From positions 1-10,898 of the forward strand of contig CALWMT010000057.1 of NCBI GenBank assembly GCA_944382045.1: a DNA stretch of 10,898 nucleotides, written 5' to 3'. The notes under the pieces are model-generated. The model was not told where the DNA came from. It did not search any database and was given only the letters and a program-made list of their open reading frames with translations. This document shows, in pieces, positions 6,428-10,898 of this stretch (the first letter of the stretch is position 1; each line of letters begins with the position of its first letter). This DNA comes from an uncultured Enterocloster sp. GTDB taxonomy: Bacteria > Bacillota > Clostridia > Lachnospirales > Lachnospiraceae. Both the position numbers and the translations under genes were made by a program.

Positions 6428-6433
6428 GAAGAG

Positions 6434-7774
6434 ATGAGCAGATACAGCAAGGATGATATTATCCGCATGGTACAGGAGGAGGATGTGGAATTTATCCGCC
6501 TTCAGTTCACGGATATTTTTGGGCAGCTTAAGAATGTGGCGATCACGTCCAGCCAGCTGGAAAAGGCTCTGGACAATCAATGCATGTTTGACGGATCCGC
6601 TATCGAGGGATTTGTCCGGATTGACGAGTCTGACATGTATCTCTATCCGGATCTGGACACCTTTGAGATATTTCCCTGGCGTCCGCAGCAGGGAAAGGTA
6701 GCCCGCCTGCTCTGTGATGTACATAATCCTGACGGAACGCCCTTTGCCGGCGATCCCCGGTACGTGCTGAAGCAGGCGGCGGAGCGGGCGGCGTCCATGG
6801 GATACACCTTTCAGGTGGGGCCGGAGTGCGAATTTTTCCTGTTTCACACGGACGAGGAGGGGAGACCGACAACCGGCACCCATGAGATGGCAGGATATTT
6901 TGACGTGTCACCCATCGATCAGGCGGAGAATGTCCGCCGGGATATTGTGCTGAATTTGGAGGAGATGGGATTTGCGGTGGAGGCCAGCCATCACGAGATT
7001 GCGCCTGCCCAGCATGAGATTGATTTCCAATATACAGAGGCTCTGCGGGCAGCGGATAATATTATGACCTTTAAGATGGCGGCGAGGACCATCGCCAAGC
7101 GCCACGGCCTTCACGCCACCTTCATGCCCAAGCCGAAGGAGGGGGTCAATGGATCTGGAATGCATATTAACATGTCCCTTTCCGACAGCCAGGGAAAGAA
7201 TGTATTTGCCGGAAAAGATACGGATCCCTTACGGCTCAGCCCGACGGCATACTCCTTTATGGCAGGCATACTCTACCATATGAAGGCGATGACGATCCTT
7301 ACCAACCCGCTGGTTAACTCCTACAAGAGGCTGGTTCCAGGCTATGATGCCCCTATCTATATTGCCTGGTCCTCCACCTCCAACCGGAGCTCTCTGATCC
7401 GGATCCCCTCTCCCAGAGGAGAGAGCACCCGCATCGAGCTTCGCTGCCCGGATTCCGCCATGAATCCCTACCTGGCGCTGGCAGCCTGCCTGCAGGCAGG
7501 GCTTGACGGCATAGAGAGAGGGATCCCCCTTCCGCCCTGCGTGGAGGGAAATATGTTTGCAATGGAGCCCGAGGAGCTGAAGCAGCGCAGGGTAGAGCGG
7601 ATCCCGGAGACCTTGGGAGACGCCATCGAGGCCTGCGAGGGAAATGCATTTATCAAAGGTGTTTTGGGAGATCACATATATACAAAATATCTGGAGGCAA
7701 AGAAGCAGGAATGGCGCGCCTTCCGGGCGCAGGTGACAGACTGGGAGATACGCCAGTACCTGTATAAATATTGA
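6434..7774 (+). CDS. glnA: Glutamine synthetase type I (GSI-alpha)
   Basis: Makes glutamine from glutamate, ammonium and ATP in the cytoplasm; dodecameric in this family. It has 446 aa, matching GSI-alpha of Firmicutes (B. subtilis 444) rather than the longer GSI-beta, and I see no adenylylation-loop signature. Motifs: MFDGSAIEGFVRIDESDMYLYPD around residues 51-73, with Arg62 at the glutamine-feedback position known from B. subtilis; GPECEFFLF (129-137); ASHHEIAPAQHEIDF (184-198); NGSGMHINMSL (239-249); NPYLALAACLQAGLDGI (344-360). Two oddities lie by the active site: VPGYDAP has Asp305 where family members normally have Glu (B. subtilis E304, Salmonella E327), and AWS-STS-NRS has one more residue between Ser and Asn than B. 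subtilis or E. coli. ATG at 6434 has GAGGAGG 6 bases upstream; an upstream in-frame ATG at 6320 lies before the promoter. No terminator follows. Confidence 0.96.
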   Translation: MSRYSKDDIIRMVQEEDVEFIRLQFTDIFGQLKNVAITSSQLEKALDNQCMFDGSAIEGFVRIDESDMYLYPDLDTFEIFPWRPQQGKVARLLCDVHNPDGTPFAGDPRYVLKQAAERAASMGYTFQVGPECEFFLFHTDEEGRPTTGTHEMAGYFDVSPIDQAENVRRDIVLNLEEMGFAVEASHHEIAPAQHEIDFQYTEALRAADNIMTFKMAARTIAKRHGLHATFMPKPKEGVNGSGMHINMSLSDSQGKNVFAGKDTDPLRLSPTAYSFMAGILYHMKAMTILTNPLVNSYKRLVPGYDAPIYIAWSSTSNRSSLIRIPSPRGESTRIELRCPDSAMNPYLALAACLQAGLDGIERGIPLPPCVEGNMFAMEPEELKQRRVERIPETLGDAIEACEGNAFIKGVLGDHIYTKYLEAKKQEWRAFRAQVTDWEIRQYLYKY

Positions 7775-7807
7775 CAGAGCTCTGCAGGGACAGCCTTTGG
7801 ACAGCTG

Positions 7808-7814
7808 GGAGGTG
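7808..7814 (+). promoter_or_regulatory. Ribosome binding site that decides the ANTAR gene start
   Basis: GGAGGTG (GGAGG at 7808-7812) is a near-perfect Shine-Dalgarno. It is 8 bases from GTG at 7821 and 17 bases from the first ATG at 7830, so GTG is the preferred start. Confidence 0.7.
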
Positions 7815-7820
7815 AGGCAT

Positions 7821-8369
7821 GTGACGAATATGATTGTAGCCTTTTCCAAAGCCGAGGATGGCAGAAGCATAAAAAACATCCTGGTGCGCAATGGATACCA
7901 GGTGGCTGCTGTCTGTACCTCTGGGGCACAGGCGGCTGCGGCTGCAGACGGCCTGAATGGCGGGATTGTAGTATGCGGCTGGCGATTCGAGGATATGATG
8001 TATCAGGAGCTTAAAAGCTGTCTTCCGCCGTCCTTTTCCATGCTTCTCATCGCCTCCCCCAGCCGTCTGGCGGAAAAGCCGGAGGAGGGCGTGATCTATC
8101 TCTCCATGCCGCTCAAGGTCTGCGATCTTCTGGGAACCGTAGAAATGATGGTTCAGGCCCAGACGCGGCTTAGAAGGAAGCAGAAAAGCCGGCCGAAGGA
8201 GAGGAGTCCCCAGGAGCAGGAGCTGATTGACCAGGCAAAGGCTCTGCTGATGGAGCGGAATGGCATGACGGAGGCGGAGGCGCACCGCTATATCCAGAAG
8301 TGCAGCATGGACAGCGGGACAAATCTGGTGGAGACAGCCCAGATGGTGATAAGCCTGATACATGTGTGA
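7821..8369 (+). CDS. ANTAR-domain RNA-binding regulator with degenerate receiver domain (NitR-like)
   Basis: The C-terminal part (about residues 130-182) matches ANTAR: LIDQAKALLMERNGMTEAEAHRYIQ followed by a final helix ETAQMVISLIHV. ANTAR proteins bind paired RNA hairpins and block transcription terminators, usually in nitrogen-related operons. The N-terminal part (3-110) has the length and alternation of a receiver domain, but the strand that should end in the phosphoacceptor Asp reads IVVCGWRFED, and the conserved Lys-Pro reads MP, so aspartyl phosphorylation is unlikely. A basic linker (RLRRKQKSRPKERS, 117-129) joins the two. Start at GTG 7821 as argued from the ribosome site; 182 aa. 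It follows glnA by 46 bases with no terminator, and its stop overlaps the dapF ribosome site. The glnA-ANTAR order resembles the glnA-nitR pair of solventogenic clostridia. A target in this window is not proven. Confidence 0.9.
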   Translation: MTNMIVAFSKAEDGRSIKNILVRNGYQVAAVCTSGAQAAAAADGLNGGIVVCGWRFEDMMYQELKSCLPPSFSMLLIASPSRLAEKPEEGVIYLSMPLKVCDLLGTVEMMVQAQTRLRRKQKSRPKERSPQEQELIDQAKALLMERNGMTEAEAHRYIQKCSMDSGTNLVETAQMVISLIHV

Positions 8370-8377
8370 GGTGGCAT

Positions 8378-9199
8378 ATGGAATTTACAAAGATGCATGG
8401 AATTGGAAATGATTATGTATATGTAGATTGCTTTAAGGAGCAGGTGCCGGATCCGGCGGGAGCGGCCCGCTTTGTCAGCGACCGGCATTTTGGAGTGGGA
8501 TCTGACGGTCTGATCCTTATCTGCCCCTCAGATAAGGCGGACTGCCGGATGGATATGTACAATGCAGACGGGTCCCAGGGGCTTATGTGCGGCAACGGCA
8601 TCCGCTGTGTGGCCAAGTACGCCTACGACCACGGCCTGGTGGACCCAGGCCGGCGCGAGATGACCGTGGAGACATTGGCGGGAATCAAGACGCTGTCTCT
8701 GACTGTGGAGGACGGAAGAGTCAGCCAGGTTACCGTAGATATGGGAGAGGGACGGCTGACATCCCAGCTGCCGGAGAGCATCCGTGCGGCGGAGAGAGAC
8801 TGGGAGTTTGTGGGCATTGATGTGGGCAATCCTCATGCGGTCTGCCGGGTGGAGGATGTGGATGGCATGGATCTGTCAGCGGTGGGACCGGCCTTTGAAT
8901 TTCATGCCCGTTTTGCGCCGCATCGAGTGAATACCGAATTTATCCAGCTATTGGATAGGAAGAATATCCGAATGCGGGTATGGGAGCGGGGGAGCGGCGA
9001 GACCTGGGCCTGCGGAACCGGAGCCTCCGCCAGCGTGATGGCCTGCATTCTTCAGGGATATACGGAGGATGAGGTTTTCGTCCATCTGCGGGGCGGCCGC
9101 CTTGCGATCCGCCTGGACAGGGAGACAAACCACCTCTTTATGACAGGTCCGGCGGCAGAGGTGTTCCATGGAACGGTGGAGCTGCCGAAAAATTTCTAA
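8378..9199 (+). CDS. dapF: Diaminopimelate epimerase
   Basis: Converts LL-diaminopimelate to meso-diaminopimelate, the peptidoglycan cross-linker and lysine precursor. Cofactor-independent, two-cysteine enzyme. It has 273 aa, a normal length. It opens with FTKMHGIGNDYV, the family N-terminal motif. The catalytic pair is Cys71 in NADGSQGLMCGNGIRC and Cys212 in GSGETWACGTGASA; VGNPHAVC (149-156) is also conserved. A small variation is Trp in ETWACGTG where Leu or Gln is more common. ATG at 8378 has GAGGTGG ending 3 bases before it, with GAGG at 6 bases spacing, and that site begins inside the stop codon of the preceding gene. A longer reading from 8300 would overlap the ANTAR gene in another frame and is rejected. 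dapL follows after 29 bases. Confidence 0.95.
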   Translation: MEFTKMHGIGNDYVYVDCFKEQVPDPAGAARFVSDRHFGVGSDGLILICPSDKADCRMDMYNADGSQGLMCGNGIRCVAKYAYDHGLVDPGRREMTVETLAGIKTLSLTVEDGRVSQVTVDMGEGRLTSQLPESIRAAERDWEFVGIDVGNPHAVCRVEDVDGMDLSAVGPAFEFHARFAPHRVNTEFIQLLDRKNIRMRVWERGSGETWACGTGASASVMACILQGYTEDEVFVHLRGGRLAIRLDRETNHLFMTGPAAEVFHGTVELPKNF

Positions 9200-9228
9200 C
9201 AAGTATGCTGAGAAAAGGAGAGAGTGCG

Positions 9229-10443
9229 ATGTTTAAGATCAATGAGAACTATCTGAAGCTTCCGGGAAGCTATCTGTTTTCCACCATTGCGAAAAAGGTG
9301 GCGGCCTACCAGGAGGCCAACCCGGATAAGAGGATTATCCGTCTGGGAATAGGGGATGTGACCCTCCCCATCGCTCCAGCGATTGTGGAGGCCATCCATA
9401 AGGCGGCGGATGAGATGGGACATGCGGAGACCTTTCACGGATATGCACCGGATCTGGGGTATGCCTTCCTGCGGGAGACGATTGCCGAGAAGGATTACAA
9501 GGCCTGGGGCTGCCCCATCGATGCGGACGAGATCTTTGTCTCTGATGGAGCCAAGAGCGACAGCGGAAATATTCAGGAGATTTTCAGCCAGGACAGCCGC
9601 ATTGCACTCTGCGATCCCGTGTACCCTGTTTACCTGGACTCCAACGTGATGGCTGGGCGCACAGGGGAGTATGATGCAGCTACAGGCCGGTGGAGCAATG
9701 TGATCTACATGCCCTGCACAGCGGAGAATCATTTTGTGCCTGAGCTTCCGAAGGAGCGGCCGGATCTGATCTACCTGTGCGTGCCCAACAACCCCACCGG
9801 AACTGCCTTGACCCGTGACCAGCTGAAGGCTTGGGTGGACTATGCCAACCAGGAGGGCTGCGTGATTCTCTACGATGCTGCCTACGAGGCCTACATCTCC
9901 GAGGAGGACGTGCCCCACAGCATTTTCGAGATCCCCGGAGCCAGAACCTGCGCGATTGAGTTCCGCTCCTTCTCCAAGAAGGCAGGCTTCACCGGTGTGC
10001 GCCTGGGCTTCACTGTAGTTCCCAAGGATTTGAAGTGCGGGGATGTGATGCTCCACTCTCTCTGGGCCCGCCGCCACGGCACCAAGTTCAACGGAGCGCC
10101 CTATATTGAGCAGAGAGCCGGCATGGCCGTGTACTCCGAGGAGGGGAACCGCCAGGTGATGGAGCAGGTGGCTTACTATAAGAGAAATGCCCGCACCATC
10201 TACGACGGCCTAAAGGAGGCCGGATACACGGTGTTCGGCGGCATCAACTCCCCCTATGTATGGCTGAAGACCGGAGACATGACCAGCTGGGATTTCTTTG
10301 ATTATCTGCTGGAGAATGCCAGCGTGGTGGGAACACCGGGAAGCGGCTTTGGACCCAGCGGAGAGGGGTATTTCCGGCTGACAGGCTTTGGAACCTACGA
10401 GAATACAGTGGAGGCTGTGGAGCGGATCAAGAGGCTTAAGTAG
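9229..10443 (+). CDS. dapL: LL-diaminopimelate aminotransferase
   Basis: PLP enzyme that makes LL-DAP directly from tetrahydrodipicolinate with glutamate as amino donor, bypassing the acylated DapD/DapC/DapE steps. Its product is the substrate of the preceding gene, DapF, so the pair covers tetrahydrodipicolinate to meso-DAP. It has 404 aa, within the usual 400-411. Class I/II aminotransferase fold: LGIGDVTLP (39-47), HGYAPDLGYAFLR (70-82), SDGAKSDSGNI (105-115), CVPNNPTGTALT (184-195), YDAAYEAYI (215-223) and the Schiff-base motif SFSKKAGFTGVRLGF, with Lys250 as the expected PLP lysine. GYFRLTGFGTYENTVEA near the C-terminus is typical of DapL. ATG at 9229 has AAGGAG 8 bases upstream; an in-frame ATG at 9205 lacks such a site. 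Confidence 0.96.
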   Translation: MFKINENYLKLPGSYLFSTIAKKVAAYQEANPDKRIIRLGIGDVTLPIAPAIVEAIHKAADEMGHAETFHGYAPDLGYAFLRETIAEKDYKAWGCPIDADEIFVSDGAKSDSGNIQEIFSQDSRIALCDPVYPVYLDSNVMAGRTGEYDAATGRWSNVIYMPCTAENHFVPELPKERPDLIYLCVPNNPTGTALTRDQLKAWVDYANQEGCVILYDAAYEAYISEEDVPHSIFEIPGARTCAIEFRSFSKKAGFTGVRLGFTVVPKDLKCGDVMLHSLWARRHGTKFNGAPYIEQRAGMAVYSEEGNRQVMEQVAYYKRNARTIYDGLKEAGYTVFGGINSPYVWLKTGDMTSWDFFDYLLENASVVGTPGSGFGPSGEGYFRLTGFGTYENTVEAVERIKRLK

Positions 10444-10462
10444 GCAACTTTTGTCTCTCCTT

Positions 10463-10549
10463 CACATATGGTAGTATATGAGGCAGCGGTTCAGACGGCG
10501 GGCATCCTGGGGACATAAGCCGCCGGCTCTGCTGCCGTATCAATATGTG
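10463..10549 (+). promoter_or_regulatory. Nested inverted repeats in the dapL-amidase spacer
   Basis: Three perfect nested pairings lie in the 119-base gap: CACATAT (10463-10469) with ATATGTG (10543-10549), GGCAGC (10482-10487) with GCTGCC (10531-10536), and CGGCGG (10496-10501) with CCGCCG (10520-10525); AGA/TCT can add pairs between the last two. The outer 3' arm reaches the first G of the amidase Shine-Dalgarno (GGAGGAG, 10549-10555). No T-run follows, so it is not a simple terminator. A weak promoter-like pair, TTGTCT (10451-10456) and TATATG (10475-10480) with 18-base spacing, overlaps the left side. Function unknown; candidates are a leader structure, a read-through attenuator or a protein-binding site. 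Confidence 0.5.
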
Positions 10550-10562
10550 GAGGAGCGAAAGT

Positions 10563-10898
10563 ATGTCGGACGCGAAACGCGTGATTATCGACGCCGGGCA
10601 CGGCGGCTCGGATCCCGGAGCGGTTTATGAGGGCCGCCGGGAGAAGGATGACGCCTTCCGCCTGGCTCTTGCCATAGGAAAAATATTGGAAGAGCAGGGG
10701 GTGGATGTGGCCTACACCCGGACAACGGATGTGTATGATACCCCGCTGGAGAAGGCGCAGATTGCCAACAACGGCGGGGGAGATCTGTTTGTGTCCATCC
10801 ACCGCAATGCCATGCCGGTGCCGGGCACCGCATCGGGGGCTATGACCCTGGTGTATGAGGATGCGGGCACACCAGCCCTTCTGGCGGAGAATATCCAG
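10563..10898 (+). CDS. N-acetylmuramoyl-L-alanine amidase (Amidase_3 family), 3' end outside window
   Basis: Zinc enzyme that cuts the bond between N-acetylmuramic acid and L-alanine in peptidoglycan. The 112 residues present begin MSDAKRVIIDAGHGGSDPGA. The Zn ligands of Amidase_3 appear as His13 (DAGHGG), Glu27 (RREKD) and His80 (FVSIHRNA), in the usual order and spacing. The ATG has GGAGG 9 bases upstream, and the frame stays open to the end of the window. There is no signal peptide: the catalytic domain starts almost at residue 1. So the protein is either exported by another route, held in the cytoplasm, or released by lysis; domains beyond the window (SPOR or cell-wall binding) could clarify this. 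It follows dapL after 119 bases with a structured spacer, so co-transcription is uncertain. Confidence 0.9.
   Translation, partial: MSDAKRVIIDAGHGGSDPGAVYEGRREKDDAFRLALAIGKILEEQGVDVAYTRTTDVYDTPLEKAQIANNGGGDLFVSIHRNAMPVPGTASGAMTLVYEDAGTPALLAENIQ

Noticed and set aside
6320..6433. N-terminal extension of glnA to an ATG at 6320
   Set aside because: That ATG is upstream of the -35 box of the glnA promoter, and GSI-alpha proteins begin as in MSRYSKDDI. The ATG at 6434 has a perfect ribosome site.
6365..6433. Canonical ANTAR target (two adjacent hairpins with A-x-x-G-x-x loops plus terminator) in the glnA leader
   Set aside because: Only one stable hairpin is present, its loop is seven bases (UUGCGGG), the upstream TTG-CTAGTG-CAA lacks A at loop position 1 and lies mostly before the predicted start, and no U-run terminator follows.
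7775..7784. 10-base palindrome CAGAGCTCTG just after glnA
   Set aside because: It has no loop and no T-tail, so it cannot be a terminator; a single short palindrome is expected by chance.
7229..8363. Long minus-strand open frames opposite glnA and the ANTAR gene
   Set aside because: They have no family resemblance or ribosome binding site and lie opposite well-conserved coding sequence; GC-biased codon use explains the lack of stops.
9196..10077. 293-codon minus-strand open frame opposite dapL
   Set aside because: It mirrors a clearly conserved aminotransferase gene and its translation shows no recognisable domain.
1..10898. tRNA, rRNA, CRISPR arrays, insertion sequences or phage genes
   Set aside because: I saw no tRNA cloverleaf, regularly spaced repeats, transposase or integrase motifs, or terminal inverted repeats within the window.

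Overview
The window looks like a chromosomal stretch from a Gram-positive anaerobe of the class Clostridia, most likely Lachnospiraceae or a close relative. The reasons are strong AGGAGG-type ribosome binding sites, a GSI-alpha glutamine synthetase followed by an ANTAR-domain regulator, the DapL (LL-diaminopimelate aminotransferase) route to meso-DAP beside dapF, and a Firmicutes-style lipoprotein binding protein for a LIV-type ABC transporter. This taxonomic call is inference from gene content. Most of the window is GC-rich by eye. The first ~600 bases are clearly AT-richer.

Layout. (1) Positions 1-591, plus strand: the 3' part of a PIN-domain gene and a small partner gene, a toxin-antitoxin-like pair, ending at a hairpin terminator near 634-668. 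(2) Positions 675-6152, minus strand: a LIV/HAAT-type amino-acid ABC transporter operon read livK-livH-livM-livG-livF, followed 35 bases later by a sugar O-acetyltransferase of the maltose/galactoside family. The liv genes from livH to livF are tightly packed, with a stop/SD overlap at livH-livM, an ATGA overlap at livM-livG and a 14-base overlap at livG-livF. A large hairpin separates livK from livH. (3) Positions 6153-6433: a divergent control region with a sigma-A type promoter in each direction and a hairpin in each leader. (4) Positions 6434-10443, plus strand: glnA, an ANTAR-domain protein with a degenerate receiver, dapF and dapL, closely spaced and without visible terminators between them. 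(5) Positions 10444-10562: a strongly structured spacer, followed by the 5' part of an N-acetylmuramoyl-L-alanine amidase gene that runs off the window end.

How the genes fit together. The minus-strand operon imports amino acids (branched-chain or related). The plus-strand operon assimilates ammonium into glutamine, and dapL-dapF convert tetrahydrodipicolinate to LL-DAP (glutamate as amino donor) and then to meso-DAP for peptidoglycan and lysine. The amidase cleaves peptidoglycan. The shared theme is nitrogen and amino-acid supply feeding cell-wall precursors. No clearly new multi-gene system is visible. The parts most worth a second look are the RNA-level control elements (glnA leader, livK leader, dapL-amidase spacer), the ANTAR protein that lacks a phosphoacceptor, and two unusual positions near the glutamine synthetase active site.
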